Shown: positions 46,313 through 55,950 of the stretch, one piece after another
Layout: every line of letters begins with the position of its first letter
Numbering within the stretch: position 1 is the stretch's first letter
Assembly (NCBI RefSeq): GCF_009828095.1
Contig: NZ_WTYP01000002.1
Coordinates: 997,001 to 1,061,000 of the forward strand
Length of the DNA stretch: 64,000 bases
Reading direction: 5' to 3'
DNA from: Pontixanthobacter luteolus
Lineage (GTDB): Bacteria > Pseudomonadota > Alphaproteobacteria > Sphingomonadales > Sphingomonadaceae
Program-made: the position numbers and the translations under genes
Notes under the pieces: generated by a model
Database searches by the model: none
Seen by the model: only the letters and a program-made list of their open reading frames with translations
What the model was told of the DNA's origin: nothing

Positions 46313-46980
46313 AGCGGTTTGCGATCCAGCCACCGGGCCAATTGGATGAAGCCCGTAATAAGGAATGGCACCAGCACAAAGGAAAGCACGATCTTGGCCA
46401 GCATCTGGCCAATCAGCAGCTCCTTGATTTCAAACACGCCGTAGAATGCAAGGGTGATGAAGATCACCGAATCGATTGCCTGACTGAGCGCAGAGGCGAT
46501 TGCCCCTCGGGCCATCAGCCCAAGCGTGCCTTGATCGCCGCTTCCCCGAAGCTTCGAGAAAATCCACACATTCAGCAGCAGCGAAACGAGATATGCGGCC
46601 GGGCCCGCCAGCCAGACCCTCCACAGTTGCTGATGGACACGTTCGAAAGCGACCAGGTCATCAGGCCGGAATTCCAGCATTTCTACAGACGCTGGCAATT
46701 GCAGAACGATCTGCATCAGGATTGAGGAAACCCCGAGCGGTACGAAACCCCACCAGACCACCTTGTTGGCCAGTTTTTGCCCGAACAGCTGCGTGATGGT
46801 GCTGGAAATTACGACCAGAATCAGAAATGCGAGGATGCCTGCCTCGACTGCCAGATTGGTCGGCCACAGCTGGATTTGCTTGTAAGCCAGAACCCCCGCA
46901 ACCACGGTCATGCCGCCATACAGAAGCAGCATGAACAGCAGGGATCGGGTAATGGTGGCAGGCTGATTGTCGGTTGTCAT
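46309..46980 (-). CDS. Queuosine precursor transporter (YhhQ family)
   Basis: A 223-residue membrane protein with about six helices. The family segments ISSTITQLFGQKLANKVVWWGF and ASALSQAIDSVIFITLAFYG mark the YhhQ group, which imports queuine precursors (preQ0/preQ1) for tRNA modification. It converges with the GH42 gene, overlapping 4 bases, and is divergent from a nucleoside transporter gene. I saw no preQ1 riboswitch in its 130-base leader. Confidence 0.88.
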   Translation of the reverse strand: MTTDNQPATITRSLLFMLLLYGGMTVVAGVLAYKQIQLWPTNLAVEAGILAFLILVVISSTITQLFGQKLANKVVWWGFVPLGVSSILMQIVLQLPASVEMLEFRPDDLVAFERVHQQLWRVWLAGPAAYLVSLLLNVWIFSKLRGSGDQGTLGLMARGAIASALSQAIDSVIFITLAFYGVFEIKELLIGQMLAKIVLSFVLVPFLITGFIQLARWLDRKPL

Positions 46981-47110
46981 TCCAGCTGACTATTGGCTCG
47001 CGTGCAAAAAGGGAAGCCGCCCACCGCACAGTCTCTGTGGGTAGAGCGTTTGACTGATCGCCCGCAAAAGGCGAAGGCGGCAGCTTCTAGACTCGGAACC
47101 GAAAGATATC

Positions 47111-48424
47111 ATGCACCCGATTTTGGCCAGCCTACTCGGCATTGCTGCGATTTTGCTCATCGCGTTTATCCTTTCCGTCGGCAAGACGCGGATCAATTTG
47201 CGGATCGTTGCCTCTGCTTTCGCGCTGCAGGCGGTGCTCGCATTTCTGGTTTTACGCACGCCATGGGGCAGGGCCGCGATCCAGGGGATGTCAGACGGAG
47301 TGGCCGCGCTGCTATCCTATGCCGATGCCGGCACGGCTTTCCTGTTCGGGGTCGACAATCCGCTCAAAAACACCTTTGCGCTGGGCGCATTGCCGGTGAT
47401 CGTGTTCTTCGCATCGCTGGTTTCAATCCTCTACTACCTTGGCATCATGCAGCGCGTCGTACGCTGGGTCGGCGGTGCGATTGGCTGGGTCACAGGCGTC
47501 AGCAAGGTCGAGGCGCTGGGCGCTGCGGCCAATATCTTTGTCGGCCAGTCGGAAAGTCCGCTGGTTGTAAGGCCCTATCTCGCCTCGCTTTCCCCGTCGC
47601 GGCTGTTCACGTTGATGAGCGTCGGCATGGCGGGTGTGGCCGGTACAATTCTCGCCGCCTATGCTGGGCTGCTTGGCAGTGAATACCTGCCATTCCTGCT
47701 GGCAGCGGCATTTATGTCCGCGCCGGGCGGCATTCTGATGGCGAAAATTATCATGCCCGATGATGCGGATCATTCGGACATCGTCGGCGATATTGCCTTG
47801 CCCAAAAGCAGGATCAGCTCTGAAGGCCCGGCTGCCTTGACCGAGGGCGGTAAGGCTCATGAGGTCGAAATTGCAGAAACCTTCGAAGAAGGGCAGCAGC
47901 CGGCCAACGTGATCGAGGCGGCCGCGCAGGGCGCGCAAACCGGCGTAAAGCTGGCGGTTGCGGTGGGCGCGATGGTGCTGGCCTTTGTCGCGCTGGTTGC
48001 ACTGGCCAACGGTTTGCTCGGATCGGTCGGAGGGCTGCTTGGCTATCCCGACCTGTCCTTCCAGCAGATATTGGGCTGGGTGTTCGCACCGATCATGTTC
48101 CTGCTCGGCATCAGCGACTGGAGCCAGGCGCAGACCGCAGGCGGGCTGTTCGGCACCAAGATTGTCCTCAACGAATTTGTCGCCTTCATCGAACTTGGCC
48201 AGATCGGTACGGACGCGCTGACGGAACGCAGCCGGGCAATTGTAACGTTTGCCTTGTGCGGATTTGCCAATTTTTCCTCGATTGCTATCCAGATGGCCGT
48301 TACAGGCGGCCTCGCCCCGAACCAGCGGCCTGTCATTGCCAAGCTGGGCCTGCGCGCTCTGGCCGCAGGTTCGCTCGCCAATTTGATGAGTGCAGCGCTG
48401 GCGGGGCTGTTCCTTCCCTATTAA
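47111..48424 (+). CDS. Concentrative nucleoside transporter (NupC/CNT family)
   Basis: A 437-residue membrane protein. It has VFFASLVSILYYLGIMQRVV, AAANIFVGQSESPLVVRPYL, APGGILMAKIIMPD and a C-terminal IVTFALCGFANFSSIAIQ, all CNT landmarks. An acidic cytosolic insert (about 220-275) separates the halves. It imports nucleosides using an ion gradient; specificity is unknown. It precedes the oxygenase gene by 10 bases. Confidence 0.93.
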   Translation: MHPILASLLGIAAILLIAFILSVGKTRINLRIVASAFALQAVLAFLVLRTPWGRAAIQGMSDGVAALLSYADAGTAFLFGVDNPLKNTFALGALPVIVFFASLVSILYYLGIMQRVVRWVGGAIGWVTGVSKVEALGAAANIFVGQSESPLVVRPYLASLSPSRLFTLMSVGMAGVAGTILAAYAGLLGSEYLPFLLAAAFMSAPGGILMAKIIMPDDADHSDIVGDIALPKSRISSEGPAALTEGGKAHEVEIAETFEEGQQPANVIEAAAQGAQTGVKLAVAVGAMVLAFVALVALANGLLGSVGGLLGYPDLSFQQILGWVFAPIMFLLGISDWSQAQTAGGLFGTKIVLNEFVAFIELGQIGTDALTERSRAIVTFALCGFANFSSIAIQMAVTGGLAPNQRPVIAKLGLRALAAGSLANLMSAALAGLFLPY

Positions 48425-48434
48425 AGAAGCTCTC

Positions 48435-49352
48435 ATGACTGACATTGCATCCGTATCGATTGCCCGCCCGTTGAACGAAGTGGCGGATGAACTTGGCCGC
48501 AGCTTTGCCGAATATGGTTTCGCGGTGATCCGCGACCATGGCATCCCCAGGGAATTGATCGAGCGCGCTGAGGAAAAGTCGAAAGCTTTCTTTGCGCTGC
48601 CTGAAGAGGTGAAGCGCGCCTACATTCTGGAAGGCGGGGGCGGTGCCCGTGGTTACACTCCTTTCGGCACGGAAAAGGCGAAAGATGCCAAGGTCCATGA
48701 CCTGAAAGAGTTCTGGCACGTCGGGCGTGACCTGCCCGAAGGGCACGAGCTTGCTGAATATATGGCGCCCAATATCTGGCCTGCAGAAGTAGACGGATTT
48801 CGTGAAACGTTCGAGCAATTGTACGCCGCATTCGAAGAAGCCGGCGACAAGGTCCTGCGCGCAATCGCAATTCATCTGGGGCTTGAGGAAGACTTTTTCG
48901 TTCCGACGGTAAAGGACGGAAATTCCGTAATGCGCCTGCTGCGCTATCCCCCTCTGGAGGGGGCGGAGGCAGAGGGCGCAATCCGCGCGGCCGCTCATGG
49001 CGATATTAACACGATCACGCTGTTGCTCGGCGCTGAGGAAGCTGGCCTTGAACTGTTGAAGGCTGACGGCGAATGGCTGGCCATCGATCCGCCGGGAGGC
49101 GCATTGGTGGTGAACATTGGCGACATGCTCGACCGGCTTACCAATGGACGGCTGCGTTCGACCACGCACCGGGTCGTCAACCCGAGCGGCGAGGCAGCCT
49201 ATCGGGCGCGCTATTCCATGCCGTTTTTCCTGCACTTCAGGCCTGACTATATGATCGAGACGCTACCTTCGTGCGCGGACGAAAATTCACCCGAGCCGAT
49301 CTCCAGCCATGACTATCTGTTGCAGCGACTCCGCGAGATTAACCTTGCCTGA
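48435..49352 (+). CDS. 2-oxoglutarate-Fe(II) oxygenase, isopenicillin-N-synthase-like
   Basis: A 305-residue double-stranded beta-helix oxygenase. The iron ligands are H188 and D190 in AAHGDINTI and H245 in STTHRV; the RxS motif R259-Y-S261 binds 2-oxoglutarate or substrate. The N-terminal domain (FAVIRDHGIP) is typical of IPNS-like enzymes. The start at 48435 is 10 bases after the nucleoside transporter. It may hydroxylate a nucleobase or nucleoside, suggested only by that neighbour. Confidence 0.9.
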   Translation: MTDIASVSIARPLNEVADELGRSFAEYGFAVIRDHGIPRELIERAEEKSKAFFALPEEVKRAYILEGGGGARGYTPFGTEKAKDAKVHDLKEFWHVGRDLPEGHELAEYMAPNIWPAEVDGFRETFEQLYAAFEEAGDKVLRAIAIHLGLEEDFFVPTVKDGNSVMRLLRYPPLEGAEAEGAIRAAAHGDINTITLLLGAEEAGLELLKADGEWLAIDPPGGALVVNIGDMLDRLTNGRLRSTTHRVVNPSGEAAYRARYSMPFFLHFRPDYMIETLPSCADENSPEPISSHDYLLQRLREINLA

Positions 49353-49403
49353 CCATCACCGGAATCGCGCCCTGCGATGCCGCTGTACAACTTTGTAAAA
49401 TCG

Positions 49404-49421
49404 TGTTGCATTGCAGCAACA
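49404..49421. promoter_or_regulatory. Inverted repeat upstream of the TonB-dependent receptor
   Basis: TGTTGC (49404-49409) and GCAACA (49416-49421) with a 6-base spacer lie in the 267-base gap before the receptor gene, the longest gene-free stretch in the window. This may be an operator. The rest of the gap shows no open gene or RNA I can recognise. Confidence 0.3.
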
Positions 49422-49619
49422 TTGATAGGTCACTGTAATTGCACTGATTTTGCCTAACTGACATGGCTGTGAATAAGTTTCCGGCCAATGGTCATCATAT
49501 GGTCACAAAAACTCCTTTTGCGCGTCACCTATCGCACCTATCGGGCGCTCATCGCTCCTGAGGCGGAGCATAATAATTTTTCGAACCAACTCCCGTTCGT
49601 CACGCAAGGACTGTCGTTC

Positions 49620-52121
49620 ATGAAACTTAAATATCTCCTGACTGCCAGCGCTGTCAGCATCACCGCTTCGGCTATGTTCGCGGCGCCTGCATCAGCGCAG
49701 TCGACCGGTTCGGTCGATTTTGAAGAATCTGAAATCATCGTAACCGGCAGCCGCGACAGCGGTGTTGGCGGCGTCGAGATTCCTGAAACAACGAAAGCCA
49801 AGCAGGTTCTCGGTGAAGAAGTGATCCGTCGCCAGCGCCCCGGTCAGACCGTTAACGACATCGTTAACCTGGTCCCGGGTGTCAGCTTCCAGAACAATGA
49901 CCCTTGGGGTTCGTCGGGTGGTGGTTTCACCATTCGTGGTTTCGGCGCGGATCGCGTGTCGCAGACACTTGATGGTCTGCCGCTGAACGATTCCGGTAAC
50001 TATGCGCTGTACACCAACCAGCAGGTCGATTCCGAAGTGCTGTCGCAAGTCAACGTGAACCTCGGTACCACCGACGTCGACAGCCCCACCGCATCGGCAG
50101 CTGGCGGCACCATCAACATCCGTACACGTGAGCCTGGCGATGTCTTCGGCCTCACCGCGACAATCAGCGTTGGCGACGTATTCGCCTCCGGCGCATCGGA
50201 CACTCTATACTCGCGCGCATTCGGCATGATCGATACCGGTGACATCACCGGTGCTGGCACCAAGGCTTTCGTCTCCGTCAGCACAACCCGCTACGGCGTT
50301 CCGTACAACCCGTATGGCCAAGTCGATAAGACTCAGTTCAATGGCCGTATTTGGCAGGACCTCGGTTCGAACGGCGATTTCATCGCGGTTTCGGGACACT
50401 TCAACAAGAACCGCAACAACTTCGCTGGTTCGGAACGCCTTTCTGACCTGCTCGGTTACTACGATGGCGATTTCACGAAGAAAGATCGCTTCAGCATCTA
50501 TGCTGAAACCGAAGAGTATCCGTGCATCGTTGATCCGCGCACCGTCATCGGCGGTTCGGGTAGCCCGGGCGCATCGGTCGACTATAGCGATCGTGGCGGC
50601 TGTGGTTCGGCATTCTTCCGCCGTTACAACCCATCCGACACCGGTAACATTCGCGGCGCATCGCGTTTCACCATTTCAGACTCGCTGACACTGACTGTCG
50701 ATCCGAGCTTCCAGTACGTCAAAGCAAATGGCGGCGGACCGGACGATCTGCGTGAAGGCTTCTTCAACCCGCGTGGAACCACTTCGCAGCTGACTGGTGC
50801 GTTCAACGGTGGTTACTACTTCGGCCGCGATCTCAACAATGACGGCGACCTCGACGACGAAGTTGCCGGTAACGATCCGAGCCAGACGCAAACCAACCGT
50901 TACGGCGTTGTTGCCAACCTGATCTATGACATCAACGATGATCAGCGTGTCCGCATTGCGTACACATGGGATCGTGCACGTCACCGTCAGACCGGCCAGA
51001 TCACGAACATGTTGCCGGACGGTGAAATCAGCAACGTTTTCGCCATCGACAACCCGCTGCTGGACGTGAACGGACTGGAAGTTAACAAGCGTGACCGTCT
51101 GTCGCTTGCGATCCTGCACCAGGTTTCGGCTGAGTATCGTGGTCAGTTCGGTGGTTTGAATGCGGTTCTCGGCCTTCGTGCACCGTTCTTCACACGTGAA
51201 CTGAACCAGAACTGCTTTACCACTTCGATCAACGGTTTCGTGGACTGTCCGAACCCGGGCCAGGACCTGACCCAGTACATTGCGGCAAACCCGGACTATG
51301 CTGCTCCGCAGTCGCGCAAGTACAAGTATGACAAGCTGCTCCCGAACGTCGGTTTCACTTACGACTTCGACAACGGCTTCTCGGCTTTCGCAAACTACGC
51401 GAAGGGCCTGTCGGTCCCGGGCACCGACCCGCTGTATGACTCGCTCTATCTGGCTGACACCGACTTTGCTCGTCCGGTTCCTGAAACAACCGACAGCTTT
51501 GATCTTGGTGTTCGCTTCAACCAGGGCCGTATCACTGCGCAGGCAGCTGCTTGGTTCACTCGCTACAATGATCGTCTTGCATCGGCATTCGATCCTGATG
51601 CGAATGACGGCGAAGGCGCTACCGTATTCCGTAACCTCGGCCGCGTAGACAAGTGGGGCATTGACGGCTCGATCGCTTACCGCCCGACTTCCAACACGCT
51701 TCTTTATGTCTTCGGTTCGATCAACGAATCGGAAATCAAGGATGACGTGCAGGACGGCATCACTTCGTTCCTGCCGACCGGTGGCAAGACTGAATCGGGC
51801 GCACCAAACTTCTCGGTTGGTGCGCGCGGGCAGGTCGCTTTCGGTTCGTTCGAACTGGGCGCGCAGGTCAAGCACACCGGCAAGCGTTGGATCAATGACA
51901 TCAACGCTGACCGTGCACCGGGCTACACCCTGGTCGACATGGACGCTCGTTGGACAATTGCTCAATCGCCAACCGGCGGTGACGTTGCTGTCCAGCTCAA
52001 CATGACCAACATCTTCGACGAATATTACATCGGCTTCTTCGGTGGTTCGCTTGATGGCTTCGGATTTGCGCAGATCGGTGCGCCGCGTGCGGCAAGCCTT
52101 TCGCTGATCTTCGGCTACTAA
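49620..52121 (+). CDS. TonB-dependent outer-membrane receptor
   Basis: An 833-residue receptor. The signal peptide ends at about residue 24 (APASA-QS). An ESEIIVTGSR TonB-box-like segment precedes the plug (about 50-165, with NDIVNLVPGVSFQNN and FTIRGFGADRVSQTLDGLPL). A 22-strand-type barrel ends in the terminal aromatic SLSLIFGY. The ligand is unknown. Codon use is markedly different from neighbours (frequent GTT, CGT, TCG, TTC), as in a highly expressed protein, which also leaves long antisense frames open. The start at 49620 was chosen as the first Met of the signal peptide. Confidence 0.93.
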   Translation: MKLKYLLTASAVSITASAMFAAPASAQSTGSVDFEESEIIVTGSRDSGVGGVEIPETTKAKQVLGEEVIRRQRPGQTVNDIVNLVPGVSFQNNDPWGSSGGGFTIRGFGADRVSQTLDGLPLNDSGNYALYTNQQVDSEVLSQVNVNLGTTDVDSPTASAAGGTINIRTREPGDVFGLTATISVGDVFASGASDTLYSRAFGMIDTGDITGAGTKAFVSVSTTRYGVPYNPYGQVDKTQFNGRIWQDLGSNGDFIAVSGHFNKNRNNFAGSERLSDLLGYYDGDFTKKDRFSIYAETEEYPCIVDPRTVIGGSGSPGASVDYSDRGGCGSAFFRRYNPSDTGNIRGASRFTISDSLTLTVDPSFQYVKANGGGPDDLREGFFNPRGTTSQLTGAFNGGYYFGRDLNNDGDLDDEVAGNDPSQTQTNRYGVVANLIYDINDDQRVRIAYTWDRARHRQTGQITNMLPDGEISNVFAIDNPLLDVNGLEVNKRDRLSLAILHQVSAEYRGQFGGLNAVLGLRAPFFTRELNQNCFTTSINGFVDCPNPGQDLTQYIAANPDYAAPQSRKYKYDKLLPNVGFTYDFDNGFSAFANYAKGLSVPGTDPLYDSLYLADTDFARPVPETTDSFDLGVRFNQGRITAQAAAWFTRYNDRLASAFDPDANDGEGATVFRNLGRVDKWGIDGSIAYRPTSNTLLYVFGSINESEIKDDVQDGITSFLPTGGKTESGAPNFSVGARGQVAFGSFELGAQVKHTGKRWINDINADRAPGYTLVDMDARWTIAQSPTGGDVAVQLNMTNIFDEYYIGFFGGSLDGFGFAQIGAPRAASLSLIFGY

Positions 52122-52147
52122 GTTCACTTTCAGCCGACTAAAACTTG

Positions 52148-52180
52148 CGGCGGTCCCTTCGGGGGCCGCCGTTTGTTTTT
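52148..52180 (+). terminator. Intrinsic terminator after the TonB receptor gene
   Basis: CGGCGGTCCC and GGGGCCGCCG pair over 10 positions (one T-G wobble) around a TTCG tetraloop, followed by TTTGTTTTT. It lies 26 bases after the receptor stop, before the convergent kinase gene. Confidence 0.9.
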
Positions 52181-52213
52181 GTGGCTTGTTCCGGCGATGA
52201 TGGCGGAACGGCC

Positions 52214-55048
52214 TCACGCGGCTCTGAGCAAGTCCTCGGCCAGCCTTGAACGTTCAGCGGCCTGATCAGCGGACTTCAGCGCACGCTCCAGCGCGCTAGC
52301 TCGCTTTCCAAGCTCTTCCTCTCCAAACATTCCGGCAGTCCCGGCTAGCTTGTGACAGGTGCGTGCAAGGTCCTCCGAAGCCTGACCGTCGAACGCGCCA
52401 GCGCGCAAAGCCTCCGACACGGCGTCCAGCGCTTCCTGTCGGCGGAGTTTCCAGCGATCAGCGATCGAAACATTTGAATCCGGCGTGGTGGCTGTAGCCT
52501 CATTTGCCGCTGCCGCTGCCGCCTTCGCTGCGCCAGCGTCTGGCGAGGGCAGGCGCGCGCCGGTTTCCGGCATATCCGATATTGTCGGCAGCCATTGCTG
52601 CAGCATCGTAACCAGCTTTTCGTACTGAAGCGGCTTGGCAAGATGGGCTTGCATACCCGCTGAGATAGCCGCGCTGATATCCTCCTCAAAAGCGTTGGCG
52701 GTAAGCGCGATGATTGGAAGTTCTTCGGGAGAGACACCGAGATTGCGGACGGTTTGCGTCGCCAGATATCCATCCACCTCGGGCATTTGCACATCCATAA
52801 GCACCAGATCGAATGGCGCACTGTTTGCCTTCGCCGCCATGATGGAGCTGACTGCTTCCTGCCCGTCCACAGCCGTTTCGACGCTCTGCCCGCATTGTTC
52901 GAGCATGGTCGTCACCAGGATACGGTTGATGTCATGGTCTTCGGCGAGCAAGATGCGGGACCTCGCGATAGTTTGACAGCGAAGGTCGGAGGTGTCGCAC
53001 CGCTTGGCCTGTTTCGCCACCAACTTGCTCTGGACCAGCGGCAGCGTGAGGGTGAAACGCGACCCAGTCCCGAATTCGCTCGTGGCCGACAGCGTGCCGC
53101 CCAGCAAAGTGGCGAGCTTGCGGCTGATCGACAGGCCAAGGCCAGTGCCTCCATAACGGCGTGACGTGGCATTATCTGCCTGTTCGAACGGGTTGAATAT
53201 TGCGTGCAACCTGTCTGGTGTGATGCCGATCCCGGTGTCTTCGACAGCGACGGTAAACTCGCCGCCCGCGCGTGACACTTGGACACAGATTGTCCCGCTC
53301 TCGGTGAATTTGATCGAATTGCCCAGCAGGTTCAGAATTATCTGCCGCAGCCTCAACGGATCGCAATCCACGGCTTGAGGGAAATCGCCGGGCAAATCGC
53401 TGGTCAGGGTGATGCCTTTGCTTTCTGCATTGGCGGAATGCAGTTTCAGGCAGTTCTTTACCACGTGGCCAACATCGACCGGTTCATGGTTGATCATGAC
53501 TTCGCCGGCATCAATTTTGGATATGTCCAGAATATCGTTGAGCAATGCCATCATACTGTCGCCCGATTCCTTGATCAGTTCGGCATGACGCTGCTGTTCT
53601 TTCGGCAAGTCGGCGCGCAGAAGCAGATCCACAAAGCCCAGAACGCCGTTCATGGGGGTGCGGATCTCATGGCTCATGTTTGCCAGAAATTGTGATTTGG
53701 AGACCGCTGCGTTTTCCGCGTGTTTTCGCGCTCTCTTCAATTGATGCTCAAGCGTGACCCGGTGCGTCACATCGCGGGCGGAAACGATGATCCCCTCGGG
53801 TTTCTTGGTCGAAGAGCCGATCGCAATCGCCGCGTCAGCTTCGATAAACACGGGCCGGCCCTGGCCATCGTCGAGATATCGCCGGTATGTGAAGCGTTCG
53901 CTGGTGCTTTCCCCGCTCAACAGGCGGGCTTCGGCCTGCGAGATGGCTTTCTTCGCTTCCGGATGCATTCTTTCCGAGGCCCGCTTGCCGAGGAATTCCT
54001 TGGGGTTTGCGCCGAGCACGCTCTCAACCGAGGGGGAGCAGTAGGTGCAGATTCCATTGATGTCGTACCGCACGATTGCATCGGTGATATTGTCGGTCAG
54101 AAGCTTGAGATGCGATTGCCGCCTCGCGAGCTTGCGAACGGCGCGCCGTTCTCCATTCAGTACCGCTGCCACGGGCAGGCCCATCACAAACGCGGATGCA
54201 AGGAAGGTCTGGAGGACCAGCAACTCCGCCGTCTGGGAATGTTCAATCAGGTTTATCGGGCCGTGGCCCCTCGTGGTCATGATGGTGGCGACTACGGCCA
54301 CTTTGATGATCGAGAACGCGGTGCCCAGACTGCCCAGACGGAAAGCGTGGCTGACGACGACCGGCGCGACCAGAAACAGCAGGGGGAATTCTGTCTGCCT
54401 GAAAACAAGATAGGTCGTAATGGTCCCGGCAATGGTCAGCAGGCTCCATTCGGCAACCTCGGACGGTTCAGGCCAGCGCGGATGTTCGGCCGCATCCACG
54501 ATAATCATGAGGGTCGGGGCGACAAGGATCATCCCCAGCGCGTCGGTTGTCGCCCACTTGAGCCAGGTCTCCAGCAGCGCTCCTGAACTCATGTCGATCA
54601 CCACTACTGCTAGGCAGGCGGACGCGATCGGTGCCGCAATCCCGGCAGATGCGACGAAAATCATAAGGTGCGAAACCCGCACCATGTCCGGTTTGCGGCC
54701 GCAAAACCTGCGCACCAGAATGGCCGCGAGGACGATTTCCACAGTGTTGCAAAGCGACAGGGACGCGGCCTGGATCGCGCTATCACCCACTGCCAGATTG
54801 GCTGAGACATTCCCGCAGTAAAGCGCGGCGAGAAAGACGGCCTCGTAACGTACGCGGACGCGCATCAGATAGGCCACTGCAACCCCGTTCGGCACCCACA
54901 CTGCAGCGATCCGGCCATCCCCGCGGGAAAGCTCGATGCTGAAATACGCGAGCAAACCGAACAGTATCGCGCCGGCAAGCGGGATCAGGAATGCGTCGGC
55001 AATTTGGGATCTTGCCCGATTTTCCGGTATTGACTGCATGTCAGACAC
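52214..55048 (-). CDS. MASE1-type hybrid histidine kinase (PAS, HisKA, HATPase, receiver, Hpt)
   Basis: A protein of 944 residues from the GTG at 55048. An N-terminal MASE1 sensor has about eight membrane helices (20-300), then a PAS domain (about 315-430), a HisKA site with H460 (MSHEIRTPMNG), an HATPase with N, G1 and G2 boxes, a receiver with D752 (LVLMDVQMPEVDGY), and an Hpt domain with H899 (CHKLAGTAGMFG). AGGAGG fits the GTG at 55048 better than the GTG at 55054. The phosphate could leave through Hpt to a separate response regulator, none of which is in the window. The ligand is unknown. Confidence 0.9.
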   Translation of the reverse strand: MSDMQSIPENRARSQIADAFLIPLAGAILFGLLAYFSIELSRGDGRIAAVWVPNGVAVAYLMRVRVRYEAVFLAALYCGNVSANLAVGDSAIQAASLSLCNTVEIVLAAILVRRFCGRKPDMVRVSHLMIFVASAGIAAPIASACLAVVVIDMSSGALLETWLKWATTDALGMILVAPTLMIIVDAAEHPRWPEPSEVAEWSLLTIAGTITTYLVFRQTEFPLLFLVAPVVVSHAFRLGSLGTAFSIIKVAVVATIMTTRGHGPINLIEHSQTAELLVLQTFLASAFVMGLPVAAVLNGERRAVRKLARRQSHLKLLTDNITDAIVRYDINGICTYCSPSVESVLGANPKEFLGKRASERMHPEAKKAISQAEARLLSGESTSERFTYRRYLDDGQGRPVFIEADAAIAIGSSTKKPEGIIVSARDVTHRVTLEHQLKRARKHAENAAVSKSQFLANMSHEIRTPMNGVLGFVDLLLRADLPKEQQRHAELIKESGDSMMALLNDILDISKIDAGEVMINHEPVDVGHVVKNCLKLHSANAESKGITLTSDLPGDFPQAVDCDPLRLRQIILNLLGNSIKFTESGTICVQVSRAGGEFTVAVEDTGIGITPDRLHAIFNPFEQADNATSRRYGGTGLGLSISRKLATLLGGTLSATSEFGTGSRFTLTLPLVQSKLVAKQAKRCDTSDLRCQTIARSRILLAEDHDINRILVTTMLEQCGQSVETAVDGQEAVSSIMAAKANSAPFDLVLMDVQMPEVDGYLATQTVRNLGVSPEELPIIALTANAFEEDISAAISAGMQAHLAKPLQYEKLVTMLQQWLPTISDMPETGARLPSPDAGAAKAAAAAANEATATTPDSNVSIADRWKLRRQEALDAVSEALRAGAFDGQASEDLARTCHKLAGTAGMFGEEELGKRASALERALKSADQAAERSRLAEDLLRAA

Positions 55049-55143
55049 GTTCACACCCTCCTAACGTGGTGGGTGGTGCCCTAGCGGCGTAGCTGAGTGA
55101 AAACCGTCAAGCGCCTGCTAGTGGATTGTACGGATGGAGTTAA

Positions 55144-55860
55144 ATGACTGAAGGCGGGAAATTTTCGACCACGAGCAGGCGGCCAAAACCAGCCACGCTG
55201 CTGGTAATCGTGCTGCTGCATTTGCTTGCGATCTACGGACTTGCACGTGCGTTTGCCCCGGACATGACCCAAACGGTTGAACAGAGCGTGGTTGCTGCCT
55301 TCACTGTCACGGTGACTACCCGCGATCCTCCGCCTGAAGAAAACGAGCCCGTACCGGACGAAGGAGCCGCCGGCAGCGCAGGCAAAAAAGCCACACCCAA
55401 ACCGGTCACAGCACCGAAAGTGCCGATCGAGCGTGACCAACCCATGCCCAAGGCTTCTTCCACCGGTGCAGCCAACACCTCAGGTGCGAAGGATGAGGGC
55501 GAAGGAACCGGCGCAGCTGGTGAAGGCACGGGCACTGGCAGCGGCCTGGCCGGAGGCGGCATGGGCGGGGTCGCGGTTACCAAACCTGTTCACATATCTG
55601 GCGCCATCGACAACGCTCGCGATTACCCGGTTCCAGAGGGGGGCAGGAAGGCGCGGATAGGGAACGAAGTGATAGTGCGGGTGGTCGTAGGCAAGGATGG
55701 CAGGGCCCGAAATTGCACTGTCTACCGCGCAAGCCCCGACAGTCAGGCGGACCAGATAACATGCCGCCTCGTGGAAGATCGGCTGCGCTTCAAACCGGCG
55801 ATGGACCGTAACGGCAACCCGGTGGCTGCCCCGTTCTTCTGGCGCCAGCGCTGGTTCTAG
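55144..55860 (+). CDS. TonB-family energy transducer
   Basis: A 238-residue protein with a short cytosolic N-terminus, one membrane helix (about 17-38), a periplasmic Pro- then Gly-rich linker (55-150) and a C-terminal TonB fold (about 155-238, GNEVIVRVVVGKDGRARNCTVYRASPD and FKPAMDRNGNPV). It couples the proton gradient to outer-membrane receptors. No exbB or exbD is adjacent, so it must share those from elsewhere. Confidence 0.85.
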   Translation: MTEGGKFSTTSRRPKPATLLVIVLLHLLAIYGLARAFAPDMTQTVEQSVVAAFTVTVTTRDPPPEENEPVPDEGAAGSAGKKATPKPVTAPKVPIERDQPMPKASSTGAANTSGAKDEGEGTGAAGEGTGTGSGLAGGGMGGVAVTKPVHISGAIDNARDYPVPEGGRKARIGNEVIVRVVVGKDGRARNCTVYRASPDSQADQITCRLVEDRLRFKPAMDRNGNPVAAPFFWRQRWF

Positions 55861-55950
55861 ATGATGATGGAGATTTGCACTTGGTAACCTGATCGCAAGG
55901 CGTCGCCGCTATGGCGCTGCCATGAAGTTTGGAAAGGATTTGTGTAAGCG

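Noticed and set aside
46981-47110. preQ1 riboswitch before the YhhQ-type gene
   Set aside because: No preQ1-I or preQ1-II core sequence and fold could be seen; only a short CACAG/CTGTG hairpin.
50676-52217. A 513-codon open frame on the minus strand inside the TonB receptor gene
   Set aside because: It is antisense to a well-supported receptor. Its length follows from the biased codon use of that gene; the peptide is not like any family I know.
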